Shown: one piece after another, positions 20,983 through 28,354 of the stretch
Numbering within the stretch: the first letter of the stretch is position 1
Layout of the letters: every line of letters begins with the position of its first letter
NCBI GenBank assembly: GCA_007117775.1
Contig: SKFX01000137.1
Coordinates: 1-29,911, forward strand
Direction: 5' to 3'
Length of the DNA: 29,911 bases
Source of the DNA: Ilumatobacteraceae bacterium
GTDB lineage: Bacteria > Actinomycetota > Acidimicrobiia > Acidimicrobiales > Ilumatobacteraceae
Position numbers and translations under genes: made by a program
The notes under the pieces: model-generated
Databases searched by the model: none
Told to the model about the DNA's origin: nothing
What the model saw: the letters and a program-made list of their open reading frames with translations, nothing else

Positions 20983-21816
20983 CTATCGGGTGGACAGGTC
21001 CCGCTGTGCCAGGACTTCGAGGAGTCCAGCGTGCAGCTGGGGGGCTGAAACGAGGAGTTGAGAGGGGTTCGCCGGGCCACCGGAGAAGTCGCTGACCTGC
21101 GCCCCGGCCTCGGTCGCAATCAGCAGTCCGGCCGCCACATCCCATGGGTTGAGGTGTTCCTCGACATACGCGTCGACTCGTCCGGCCGCCACCATGCACA
21201 GATCCAATGCCGCCGAGCCCAGTCGACGGATATCGCCGACGGCTCCGAGCAGAAGCCCCACCAACGCCGCCTGGGCGACGCGCAGTTCCCGGCGGTAGGT
21301 GAAACCGGTCGCGACGATGGCGGTATCAAGTGGTCGTGGCGATGTGGTCTGGCCGATCAGGTGTCCGTTGAGCTGGGCGCCTGATCCGCTGGCTGCGGAG
21401 TACATCTCGCCCAGTGCTGGTGCGTAGACCGCGCCGGCGATCGTGATGCCATCGACCACGGCTGCGACCGAGGTCGACCAGGTCGGCAGTCCGTACACGA
21501 AGTTGGTCGTACCGTCGATGGGATCGATCACCCAGGTGGTGCCCGTCGTCGACGCAGAGGTGGCTCCCTCCTCTGCGAGGATGCCATCGCCGGGCCGGAG
21601 CCGGGCGAGTTCGGACACGATGTGGTCCTCGGCGAGCCGGTCGAATTCGGTGACGAGGTCGGTGGCTGAGGACTTATCGGCAAACTCGGGCCGCATGTCA
21701 TGGGCTCCGCTGTGGTCGCGGACCAACTGGCCGGCATCTCGAGCCAATGTCTCTGCGATGGCACGCAGGGCGCTGGGATCGGTGTCCCGGGTCTCAGTTC
21801 GGTGGGTGGCCGGCAC
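20983..21816 (-). CDS. Inositol monophosphatase family protein
   Basis: A 277-residue magnesium-dependent phosphatase of the IMPase/SuhB family. The metal-binding residues are visible as ILAEEGA (Glu82, Glu83), WVIDPIDGTTNFVYGLP (Asp98, Asp101) and the C-terminal WDVAAGLLIATEAGA with the third Asp. Substrate could be inositol phosphate, histidinol phosphate or another sugar phosphate. Some actinobacteria use IMPase-like enzymes as HisN, and the his genes here lack a visible histidinol phosphatase, but they are far away. The GTG at 21816 is preferred, with GAGG about nine bases upstream. It overlaps the 3' end of the small membrane-protein gene by 23 bp, so the two are co-expressed. Confidence 0.9.
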   Translation of the reverse strand: MPATHRTETRDTDPSALRAIAETLARDAGQLVRDHSGAHDMRPEFADKSSATDLVTEFDRLAEDHIVSELARLRPGDGILAEEGATSASTTGTTWVIDPIDGTTNFVYGLPTWSTSVAAVVDGITIAGAVYAPALGEMYSAASGSGAQLNGHLIGQTTSPRPLDTAIVATGFTYRRELRVAQAALVGLLLGAVGDIRRLGSAALDLCMVAAGRVDAYVEEHLNPWDVAAGLLIATEAGAQVSDFSGGPANPSQLLVSAPQLHAGLLEVLAQRDLSTR

Positions 21817-22075
21817 GTTGTCGATCCTCGATCTCACGCCATTCGCCCATGGCGCGCAGGGCGAGCACGGCAACGATCGCCATGCCGATCGCCGAGGCGA
21901 CCGCTCCGATGAGCAGTCCGATCCCTCGGGGAACCGCGCATGAGCCGCTGCATTGAATCGCAACCAGCGAGTACCCGATCAGCGCGCCGGCGAGTCCTCC
22001 GAAGCAGACCCCGATGAAGGCAACGAGTCGTGCAGCCGGGGGAGGCAATGCTGAGAGCGGTCGCTGTTGTATCAC
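21794..22075 (-). CDS. Small hypothetical membrane protein
   Basis: A 93-residue protein with two hydrophobic segments (about 17-38 and 50-72) separated by a short loop with two Cys (QCSGSCAV). A charged C-terminal tail (EWREIEDRQRAGHPPN) follows. I do not recognise the family. The start is a GTG with no clear ribosome-binding site. Its stop overlaps the start of the IMPase gene, as expected for a translationally coupled pair, which supports that it is real. The loop Cys pair could form a disulfide outside the membrane. Confidence 0.6.
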   Translation of the reverse strand: MIQQRPLSALPPPAARLVAFIGVCFGGLAGALIGYSLVAIQCSGSCAVPRGIGLLIGAVASAIGMAIVAVLALRAMGEWREIEDRQRAGHPPN

Positions 22076-22149
22076 CGGTGTTCCTGGCGGCTCAGTGGCG
22101 AGGTCCTCACCGCTGCAACGATATCGGGATGCCCTCTGCTGTCATGGCG

Positions 22150-22185
22150 TCATGTCGTGGTGTCATGTCGTGGTGTCATGTCGTG
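22150..22185 (+). repeat. 13-bp tandem repeat before dinB
   Basis: Two exact copies of TCATGTCGTGGTG (22150 and 22163) and a 10-bp third copy (22176-22185), about 55 bp before the dinB start. A partial earlier match, TCATGGCG, is at 22142. No LexA-like palindrome was seen. Confidence 0.9.
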
Positions 22186-22227
22186 TATCGGGTCGGCGGG
22201 ATCGTTGACCCGGTCGATTCCGCACGG

Positions 22228-22233
22228 CAGGCT
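22228..22233 (+). promoter_or_regulatory. Possible -10 element (CAGGCT) of dinB
   Basis: CAGGCT ends six bases before the ATG at 22240. The AGGGA between box and ATG is too close for a standard ribosome-binding site. Confidence 0.35.
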
Positions 22234-22239
22234 CAGGGA

Positions 22240-23523
22240 ATGGCCCGGACGATCCTGCACGTCGATATGGACGCGTTCTTCGTCTCTGTCGAGCTTCAGC
22301 GGCGACCAGATCTTGTCGGTCAGCCGGTGGTCGTCGGGGGAACAGGGGATCGTGGAGTGGTCGCTGCTGCTTCGTATGAGGCGCGCCGCTATGGGGTGCA
22401 CTCCGCGCTGTCGAGCGCCATTGCGCGCCGGCGATGTCCCGACGCCGTGTTCCTCCCAGGTGATTACGAGTCCTATCAGCGCGTCAGCACCCAGGTGCTC
22501 GAGATCTACGATCGCTACACCCCACTCGTGGAACCGTTGGCCCTCGACGAGGCGTTCTTGGACGTGTCGGGCGCGACCGCGCTGTTTGGGACCGGCGCTC
22601 AGATCGCCCGACGCCTGCGCACCGACATCGTGAACGAGACCGGATTGCGTTGTTCGGTCGGCGTGGCGGCGAACAAGTTCGTTGCGAAGGTGGCCTCGGT
22701 TGCCGCGAAACCGGTGGCCCACCGTGATCGCATCGAGCCGGGTCTCAAGGTGGTGGTGGTCGATGCTGGAGGCGAGCAGGAATTTCTGGCGCCGTTGCCC
22801 GTCGAGCGGATCTGGGGGGTTGGGCCGGTGACGTTGGGGCATCTGCATGACCTCGGAGTGGTGAGCATCGACGATCTGGTGCGTGCTGATCCTCGTCGTC
22901 TGCAGCAACGCCTGGGTCAGTCGGCGGCACAACAGCTCCAACGCCTCGCCCGAGGCATCGATGATCGAGGCGTCGAGCCCGCCCGCAGCGCCAAGTCGAT
23001 CGGCCATGAGCAGACCTATGCTCAGGATCTGACGACGCGCGAACAGGTGCGCAGTGAGCTGGTCCGACTCTGCGATGCCGTGGCCGCCCGGTTGCGGGCG
23101 TCAGCTCAGCCGGCACGGACGTTCACACTCAAGGTCAGGTACGCCGACTTCGCAACGATCACGAGATCGTTCACGTTGGATCGACCGGTCGATACCGCTC
23201 CGACGATCCTGGTCGGTCTCGAGCGTCTGGTGGAGCACCTCGAGCTCCGCAACGGAGTGAGGTTGCTCGGTGTCTCGGGTTCGAATCTGGGCCAGACCGC
23301 GGTTCAGCTGAGCTTGATGGACGACGTCGGCCCCGACGCTGAGGAGGAGCGTCGAGCTGCTGAGGCGCTCGACGCGATCCGGTCGCGGTTCGGACGCGAA
23401 TCGATCGGTCCGGCGAGTTCGATCGGGCCGACCGGCCCAGATGGGGCCAGCGGCCTGCGTCCGGTCCGGCGAGGTGGCCAGCAATGGGGGCCCGACGCGC
23501 CCGAAGATCCAGCACTGCGCTGA
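22240..23523 (+). CDS. dinB: DNA polymerase IV (Y family)
   Basis: A 427-residue translesion polymerase. The palm has HVDMDAFFVSVE with the first catalytic Asp and LALDEAFLDVSG with the Asp-Glu pair. The fingers show SYEARRYGVHSALSS and GDYESYQRVS. CSVGVAANKFVAKVAS and the helix-hairpin-helix VERIWGVGPVTLGHLHDLGV follow. The little-finger domain runs to about residue 365. QLSLMDD near the end fits a sliding-clamp-binding motif. The ATG at 22240 gives the normal N-terminus; in-frame codons upstream through the 13-bp repeats are not homologous to the family. DUF3040 follows, a common actinobacterial neighbour. Confidence 0.95.
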   Translation: MARTILHVDMDAFFVSVELQRRPDLVGQPVVVGGTGDRGVVAAASYEARRYGVHSALSSAIARRRCPDAVFLPGDYESYQRVSTQVLEIYDRYTPLVEPLALDEAFLDVSGATALFGTGAQIARRLRTDIVNETGLRCSVGVAANKFVAKVASVAAKPVAHRDRIEPGLKVVVVDAGGEQEFLAPLPVERIWGVGPVTLGHLHDLGVVSIDDLVRADPRRLQQRLGQSAAQQLQRLARGIDDRGVEPARSAKSIGHEQTYAQDLTTREQVRSELVRLCDAVAARLRASAQPARTFTLKVRYADFATITRSFTLDRPVDTAPTILVGLERLVEHLELRNGVRLLGVSGSNLGQTAVQLSLMDDVGPDAEEERRAAEALDAIRSRFGRESIGPASSIGPTGPDGASGLRPVRRGGQQWGPDAPEDPALR

Positions 23524-23635
23524 GGGGCCCGCAGTATCACCGCAGGCGGTGTCTCGCGGTCCGGGTCGAATGATTGCGGATCCAAAAGGGGCCACTCGCG
23601 TTGAGGATCGGCTGATCGCGTGCGATGATGGGGGG

Positions 23636-23956
23636 GTGCCGTTGTCTGAGGACGAACAGCGAATTCTGCGCCAGATCGAGCAGGAACTCGAGCAGGACCC
23701 CACCTTCGCAGCGCGCGGCTATCGGGTTCCGCGCCGTCGACTGGTGCTGCTGAGTATTGCGTTGGTGCTGGGCCTGCTCGTGACCGTGCTCGGTCTGACG
23801 GTCAACTTCTTGGTTGCATTCGTCGGATTCCTCGTGGTGCTCCTCGTGGGAGTGCTCCTCGAAGCCGAGATCAGGGTCGTCGGCCGCGACCGGCTCGCCA
23901 ACCTGCCGATCAGTGCATGGCTCGGTGGGAACTCTCGCAGCGGCCCGCGTGACTGA
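23636..23956 (+). CDS. DUF3040 membrane protein
   Basis: A 106-residue protein. The N-terminus VPLSEDEQRILRQIEQELEQD is the typical DUF3040 start. A basic stretch (YRVPRRR) and two closely spaced hydrophobic helices follow (about 36-60 and 60-82), then a short polar tail. The GTG at 23636 is chosen by homology to the usual MPLSEHEQ start. In many actinobacteria this gene lies between dinB and mraZ at the head of the division and cell-wall cluster. Here dinB is present but no mraZ follows. The function is unknown. Confidence 0.85.
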   Translation: MPLSEDEQRILRQIEQELEQDPTFAARGYRVPRRRLVLLSIALVLGLLVTVLGLTVNFLVAFVGFLVVLLVGVLLEAEIRVVGRDRLANLPISAWLGGNSRSGPRD

Positions 23957-24034
23957 GCGCCGCTGAGCAGGCGATACCGCCCCGCCAGCGGTGCCGGTTA
24001 TCGCTGAGGGTGCCGACGATGTCGCTGGTGCGGC

Positions 24035-24040
24035 TACCGT
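24035..24040 (+). promoter_or_regulatory. -10 element (TACCGT) of the ROK-like gene
   Basis: TACCGT ends six bases before the GTG at 24047. It is the same hexamer as at glpK and the hydrolase. Confidence 0.5.
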
Positions 24041-24046
24041 GCCGAC

Positions 24047-24907
24047 GTGTCTTCGTTCTACCTCGCTGTCGATCTGGCGCCGACGCGCCTGACCGCAGGC
24101 ATCGTCGACGGCTCGGGAACCGTGGTGCTGCGTGATCGCATCGCGGCCACCGGCCGTCAAGCCGTCCCGGATCTGATCAGACTGGTGCGACGCGTCTTGG
24201 CGGCGGGCCCATCGCCTGTCCTCGCCTGCGGGGTGGCCTTCAGTGGAGAGGTCGACCCCATAGAGGGGGTGGTGCACTCGCGCCGTGATCCGGTCTGGTC
24301 CGGGGTGCGGCTCGTCGAGCTGTTGTCCTCGGCGATCGATCTGCCGGTGGCAATCGATAGTCGCGGTCGTGCCAGCGTGCTCGCAGAGCGGTGGTGTGGT
24401 GCTGCTGTCGGACGTCGCAACGTGATGTTGATGGTGATCGAAGATGCGGTGGATGCCGGGATCATCACCGATGGCCGGCTGCTGCGGGGTCGATCGTCTC
24501 AGGCTGGACAGATCGCTCATCTGGTGGTGGAGCCCGGTGGTCTGGCATGTCGGTGCGGTGGCGATGGGTGTCTCGATGTCTACGTCGGTGCGAGCGCATT
24601 GCAGATCGAAACCGGTCGTGAGTTGGCGCGCACACCGCTTGCGATCATCGAACGCAGCGGGATCATGGTGGGCCGGGCGGTGGCGTCATTGGCCGCAGCG
24701 CTCGATCTCGATCTCGTACTGCTCTCAGGTGGCGTCCCGAACGTGTTCGGCGACGCGATGTTTGCAGCGCTCGAGCGTGAACTCGAGGTGCGGCTCAAAC
24801 TGGCCCACCTCAGCGGCCTCAACGTGACCATGCTCGGGGTCGAGAGTGTCGGAACGCTCGTCGGGGCAGCCGCCCTCGCTCGAGCAGTGGCTCCTACCGT
24901 TGGGTAA
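24047..24907 (+). CDS. ROK-fold protein with degraded kinase site
   Basis: A 286-residue protein with the ROK (sugar kinase/repressor) fold and no N-terminal helix-turn-helix, so it is kinase-shaped rather than a NagC/XylR-type repressor. The zinc motif is intact: His158 and Cys168, Cys170, Cys175 in LACRCGGDGC. The catalytic parts are not. The first phosphate loop, usually DIGGTK, reads DLAPTR. The NDAN segment reads DSRGR, placing Arg106 where the catalytic Asp should be. The second loop, usually GTGIGGG, reads EDAVDAG. It probably does not phosphorylate sugars and may be a structural or sensing relative. An acyl-CoA dehydrogenase gene follows closely. Confidence 0.8.
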   Translation: MSSFYLAVDLAPTRLTAGIVDGSGTVVLRDRIAATGRQAVPDLIRLVRRVLAAGPSPVLACGVAFSGEVDPIEGVVHSRRDPVWSGVRLVELLSSAIDLPVAIDSRGRASVLAERWCGAAVGRRNVMLMVIEDAVDAGIITDGRLLRGRSSQAGQIAHLVVEPGGLACRCGGDGCLDVYVGASALQIETGRELARTPLAIIERSGIMVGRAVASLAAALDLDLVLLSGGVPNVFGDAMFAALERELEVRLKLAHLSGLNVTMLGVESVGTLVGAAALARAVAPTVG

Positions 24908-24910
24908 CAT
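24905..24910 (+). promoter_or_regulatory. -10 element (TAACAT) of the acyl-CoA dehydrogenase gene
   Basis: TAACAT ends six bases before the ATG at 24917. Its first three bases are the stop codon of the ROK-like gene. Confidence 0.5.
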
Positions 24911-24916
24911 GGGCCG

Positions 24917-26137
24917 ATGGAACCCTTCTACAGCACTGAAGCCGAGGCCTATCGAGACAAGGTCCAAGCCTTCCTGGCCGAGAAACTCCCCGCGGACTGG
25001 CAGGGGATGGGCCGCCTCGAGGGCGATGAGCTGAACGACTTCGTCGCACAGTGGCGCGAGACACTCCACCAGGCCGGATATCTGGCGCCCGGTTGGCCCG
25101 AGGAGTACGGCGGTGCAGGGCTGTCAGCCCTCGAGCAGGTCATCATCGCCGAGGAGTTCGCCCGTGCGGGTGTGCCGACGGGGGCCATGAACGATGTCTT
25201 CGGCATCCAGATGCTCGGGAACACCTTGTTGTTCTGGGGAACCGATGAGCAAAAGGCGTACTACCTGCCGAGGATCCTGTCGGGTGAGGACATCTGGTGC
25301 CAGGGCTACAGCGAGACCGAGGCCGGATCGGACCTCGGCAGCCTCGGTCTGCGCGCAGTGGCCGACGGTGACCAGTGGGTGCTCAACGGCCAGAAGATCT
25401 GGACCTCGGCGGGCCATATGGCCGATCACATCTTCACTCTGGCGCGGACCGATCCGGACGCCCCCAAGCACAAGGGGATCTCGTTCCTCTTGGTCGATAT
25501 GCGCCAACCCGGTATCGAGGTGCGACCGATCAAGATGATCTCCGGTGAGAGCGAGTTCAACGAGGTCTTCTATACCGATGCGACCTGTCCGATCGACCAT
25601 GTCGTGGGCGGTGTCAACAACGGATGGGCGGTGGCCATGACGCTGTTGGGCTTCGAGCGCGGCGAGGCCGCGGCCACGCTGCCGATCCGGTTCCAGGGTG
25701 AGCTCGATCGCCTGTTCCTCTTGGCGCGCGAGCGAGGTGTCGGCGATGATCCGGTCGTCCGACAGAAGCTGGCTTGGTGCTACTCGAAGGTGCAGATCAT
25801 GCGCTACCTCGGCTTGCGCACGCTGACGAAGTTCCTGGCAGGCCATCATCCTGGTCCCGATGGCGCCATCTCCAAGCTGTATTGGAGTGAATACCATCGG
25901 GTCGTGACCGAACTCGGAGTGGACATCCTCGGTGCCGAGGCGATGATCCCGACCGGGCGTGGCCCGTCGAGTTCGTTCCAGACCGATGATTCGGGCGCAC
26001 CGAACTCGAGTGCCTCGTGGGTGACCACGTTCATGAATGCGCGGGCCGGCACGATCTATGCCGGATCTTCGCAGATCCAGCGAAATATCATCGGTGAGAT
26101 GGTGCTCGGACTCCCCAAGGAGCCCCGGCCGACATGA
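24917..26137 (+). CDS. Acyl-CoA dehydrogenase
   Basis: A 406-residue flavoenzyme of the acyl-CoA dehydrogenase family, which makes the double bond in beta-oxidation or in catabolism of branched or cyclic acyl-CoAs. The layout is standard: an N-terminal helical domain, a middle FAD-binding domain with QGYSETEAGSDLGSL and WVLNGQKIWTSAGHMADH, and a C-terminal helical domain ending RAGTIYAGSSQIQRNIIGEMVLGLP. Many actinobacteria carry dozens of paralogues, and the substrate cannot be told here. No electron-transfer flavoprotein or hydratase is adjacent. Its stop overlaps the next gene by ATGA. Confidence 0.92.
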   Translation: MEPFYSTEAEAYRDKVQAFLAEKLPADWQGMGRLEGDELNDFVAQWRETLHQAGYLAPGWPEEYGGAGLSALEQVIIAEEFARAGVPTGAMNDVFGIQMLGNTLLFWGTDEQKAYYLPRILSGEDIWCQGYSETEAGSDLGSLGLRAVADGDQWVLNGQKIWTSAGHMADHIFTLARTDPDAPKHKGISFLLVDMRQPGIEVRPIKMISGESEFNEVFYTDATCPIDHVVGGVNNGWAVAMTLLGFERGEAAATLPIRFQGELDRLFLLARERGVGDDPVVRQKLAWCYSKVQIMRYLGLRTLTKFLAGHHPGPDGAISKLYWSEYHRVVTELGVDILGAEAMIPTGRGPSSSFQTDDSGAPNSSASWVTTFMNARAGTIYAGSSQIQRNIIGEMVLGLPKEPRPT

Positions 26138-26403
26138 ACGACGCGGCCGTCGGCCGGCTGCCGCTGAGCGCGGTGAGTGCCGTGCTTCGCGCGCCGAGCC
26201 TGTGGCCGACTGCGATTCGTCAGATGTTCCGCCTGGCTCCAGACGGTTGGTGGCGCCGGGCACCGTTCCTGCCGCTGCCCGATGAGCGGTATCTGGCCTT
26301 TCGGATGCAGACCCAGTACGGCGACGCGAGTCACCGGCCCGAACCCGATGATGTGATCGCATACCTGCGGTGGTGTCGGGATTGGAATCGGACGAGGTCC
26401 TGA
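26134..26403 (+). CDS. Small conserved hypothetical protein
   Basis: An 89-residue soluble protein with many aromatic and proline residues: RLAPDGWWRRAPFLPLPDERYLAFRMQT, an acidic turn (EPDDVIAYLRWC) and a basic end. The layout resembles small actinobacterial proteins of unknown function that I have seen beside acyl-CoA dehydrogenase or HNH genes. The ATG overlaps the dehydrogenase stop by 4 bp, so the two are coupled and the gene is very likely real. No catalytic motif is visible. Confidence 0.75.
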   Translation: MNDAAVGRLPLSAVSAVLRAPSLWPTAIRQMFRLAPDGWWRRAPFLPLPDERYLAFRMQTQYGDASHRPEPDDVIAYLRWCRDWNRTRS

Positions 26404-26487
26404 GGGATCGGGGCGCACGATCATGTGGCCGAATGTCGAGTCGTCCGAAACGGTGGGGTCGGCCTTGGCGGTTCGGAGCGCACTGGG

Positions 26488-27012
26488 GTGATCGTCTCGG
26501 CGCCGCGGTCACTGGTACTCAATGTCACCTATGAACCACTCAGCGTGGTGGCATCGCGCCGAGCCGCATGTCTGATCCTCGATGACAAGGCCGAGATCGT
26601 CGAGCACGATGAGGGCATGATCCGTTCTGCATCGGTCTCGATACCCCAGCCCTTGGTCATCCGTCTTCGATATCTGGTCAAAGCATCATTGCGCGGTCCG
26701 CTCTCGGTCTCTCGTCGAGCGGTGTTCGCACGCGATGACTTCAGTTGTCAGTACTGCGGATCAGCGGCCGATTCGATCGACCATGTACTCCCGCGATCGC
26801 GTGGCGGTCGGCATGAATGGAACAATGTGGTGGCTGCCTGTCGTCGTTGCAATCTGACCAAGCGCGACCGAACCCCTGCTGAGGCGGGCATGCAATTGCG
26901 TCGGCCGTGTCAAGCTCCCACACACGGTTCGTGGGTCATGGTCGGTGCCAGCCGCATGCCCGAAGCCTGGCGGCCCTATCTCTCGGCATATCTGCCGGCC
27001 TCCACCGGTTGA
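26488..27012 (+). CDS. HNH endonuclease family protein
   Basis: A 174-residue HNH protein. The N-terminal part reads LVLNVTYEPLSVVASRRA, the usual opening of a common actinobacterial HNH family. The nuclease domain runs from about 75: CQYCGS (Cys87, Cys90), SIDHVLPRSRGG with His99, WNNVVAACRRCN with the HNH Asn113 and Cys118/Cys121. All zinc and catalytic positions appear intact. Its biological target is not known. GTG at 26488 is chosen with GGAG nine bases upstream; an in-frame GTG at 26425 has no support. The stop overlaps a TTG of the next frame. Confidence 0.85.
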   Translation: MIVSAPRSLVLNVTYEPLSVVASRRAACLILDDKAEIVEHDEGMIRSASVSIPQPLVIRLRYLVKASLRGPLSVSRRAVFARDDFSCQYCGSAADSIDHVLPRSRGGRHEWNNVVAACRRCNLTKRDRTPAEAGMQLRRPCQAPTHGSWVMVGASRMPEAWRPYLSAYLPASTG

Positions 27013-27020
27013 GCGAGCCG

Positions 27021-27728
27021 GTGGTCACCGTTGAATATCTGCGCGGCTCGGCCGCCGAACTGCATGGTTTCGACCCATCGGCGGGTGTCGCCGGTGGTGT
27101 TGTGGTCCGAGTCTGTGAGGTGACCGAGCCGGCTCTGGTCCTCGGATCGCGTCAACGCTCGGGTGAGATCGTCGATCGCGAGCGCTGTGCGGAACTCGGG
27201 ATCGACGTGGTCGTGCGGCGATCCGGCGGGGGAGCGGTGCTGCTCATTCCGGGTTCGATGATCTGGTTTGATCTCTGGGTGCCGGCGACCGACCGGCGTT
27301 TCGAGGCCGATGTGCGGCGCTCCATGGTGATCGTGGGCGCCTGGTGGCGGGCAGCGCTGGAACGTGTCGATGGGGCACTCAGCGGTCGCCTCAGCGTCCA
27401 CGATGGCCCCGAGATCTCCTCGCCGTGGTCTGATGCGATCTGCTTCGCTGGAATCGGACCCGGCGAGGTGCTGCTCGACGGACGCAAACTGGTCGGGGTG
27501 AGCCAACGTCGAAGCGCTGCCGGAGCGCGATTCCAGACAATGGCTCATCATCACAACGATCTGGCGGTCATGGAGTCGTTGCTCGTGCCCGGTGTGCTCG
27601 CCGCCGAGGCCGCACTGCGGTCGGCGGCATCGATCGCCATCATCGAGCCGAGCGGGTCGGGCGATGATGCCCTTGGCGAGCCGTTGCTCGCAGCGCTGGT
27701 CGACCAGATCGACCACGCCGGATCCTGA
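27021..27728 (+). CDS. Lipoate ligase / octanoyltransferase-like protein
   Basis: A 235-residue protein of the biotin/lipoate ligase (BPL_LplA_LipB) fold. It shows PALVLGSRQ (38-46), the RRSGGGAV loop (66-73), DAICFAGIGPGEVLLDGRKLVGVSQRR with Lys156 at the usual lipoyl/octanoyl-binding position, and AHHHNDL. Cys141 sits where LipM-type octanoyltransferases have their catalytic Cys, as far as I recall, so either an LplA-type ligase or a LipM-type transferase is possible. The N-terminus is short for LplA. The start is GTG at 27021, or TTG at 27009 overlapping the HNH stop. Confidence 0.75.
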   Translation: MVTVEYLRGSAAELHGFDPSAGVAGGVVVRVCEVTEPALVLGSRQRSGEIVDRERCAELGIDVVVRRSGGGAVLLIPGSMIWFDLWVPATDRRFEADVRRSMVIVGAWWRAALERVDGALSGRLSVHDGPEISSPWSDAICFAGIGPGEVLLDGRKLVGVSQRRSAAGARFQTMAHHHNDLAVMESLLVPGVLAAEAALRSAASIAIIEPSGSGDDALGEPLLAALVDQIDHAGS

Positions 27729-27746
27729 GCGCAGATCCGCGCTCAG
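27725..27746. terminator. Bidirectional hairpin terminator
   Basis: CTGAGCGC (27725-27732) and GCGCTCAG (27739-27746) form a perfect 8-bp stem with a 6-nt loop. The stop codons of the two convergent genes are inside the arms. There is no T-tract, but the position and perfect pairing support a terminator for both. Confidence 0.65.
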
Positions 27747-28315
27747 TCGTCGGTGTCGTCGGTGTCGTCGCCCTCGGTCCCGATATCGGTTGATGAAGCC
27801 TCAGAGCTGAGGACCAAGACACCGGTATCTGCGGTGAGGACCATCTCACCGGCCTCGAGACTCAATTCGGGCTCAGACTCGAGGAATCGGATCAACCATG
27901 CGTCCTGGTCCATGAGTTCGGGCTCACATGCCATGCGAGTCGATGCCAGAGGCCCGGCCACCAAGGTGGTGCCCTCGAGGCGGTACTGCCCGAAGATTCG
28001 ATTGCAGCCGGCGTAGGCGCTGAGCTGGCCGTCACCCAGGCTGATCTCGATCGTGGAGCCCTCCACGATGTCGAGCGACTCGGCGCTCGTCGCCACGTAG
28101 CGCACGTCGTCGACGCCCTGATCGGAGTCGGCCTCGGCTCGCTCGACCACTCCGTCGGCGGTGTCGTCGCCGGACTCGTCCTGGCCGCAGGCCGAGATCC
28201 CGATCACCGCTGCGAGTGCGAACGCTGCGCCGATCGCCAGCGGGCGGCGGCGGGAGCGCCGGTCCGACACCCGGAGGTCGTGGTGGTGGAGGTAGTGGTT
28301 GATGTGGTGGTGCAT
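27743..28315 (-). CDS. META-domain (HslJ-like) lipoprotein
   Basis: A 190-residue predicted lipoprotein. The signal peptide has an Arg-rich n-region and a hydrophobic core ending ISACG, with Cys43 as the lipidation site. A linker rich in Asp and Glu follows, then a META domain (about 75-165) with YAGCNRIFGQY, LVAGPLASTRMACEPELMDQDAW and a terminal strand TGVLVLSS. The C-terminus is acidic (Asp/Thr repeats). META proteins are found in stress and envelope contexts, but their role is poorly known. The first 12 residues from the ATG include seven His; a GTG at 28267 would avoid that stretch. Neither start has a clear ribosome-binding site. Confidence 0.85.
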   Translation of the reverse strand: MHHHINHYLHHHDLRVSDRRSRRRPLAIGAAFALAAVIGISACGQDESGDDTADGVVERAEADSDQGVDDVRYVATSAESLDIVEGSTIEISLGDGQLSAYAGCNRIFGQYRLEGTTLVAGPLASTRMACEPELMDQDAWLIRFLESEPELSLEAGEMVLTADTGVLVLSSEASSTDIGTEGDDTDDTDD

Positions 28316-28348
28316 GGGGTGCGGCTCGTTTCGGCTGATGGACTATCG

Positions 28349-28354
28349 AGCATA
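28349..28354 (-). promoter_or_regulatory. Possible -10 element (TATGCT) of the META lipoprotein gene
   Basis: TATGCT on the minus strand is 33 bp before the ATG, which would give a leader of about 27 bases. This gene is thus not leaderless, unlike many others here. No -35 was found. Confidence 0.35.

Noticed and set aside
22142..22240. LexA/SOS box for dinB
   Set aside because: No palindrome resembling the actinobacterial LexA site was found; the only repeated signal is the 13-bp direct repeat.
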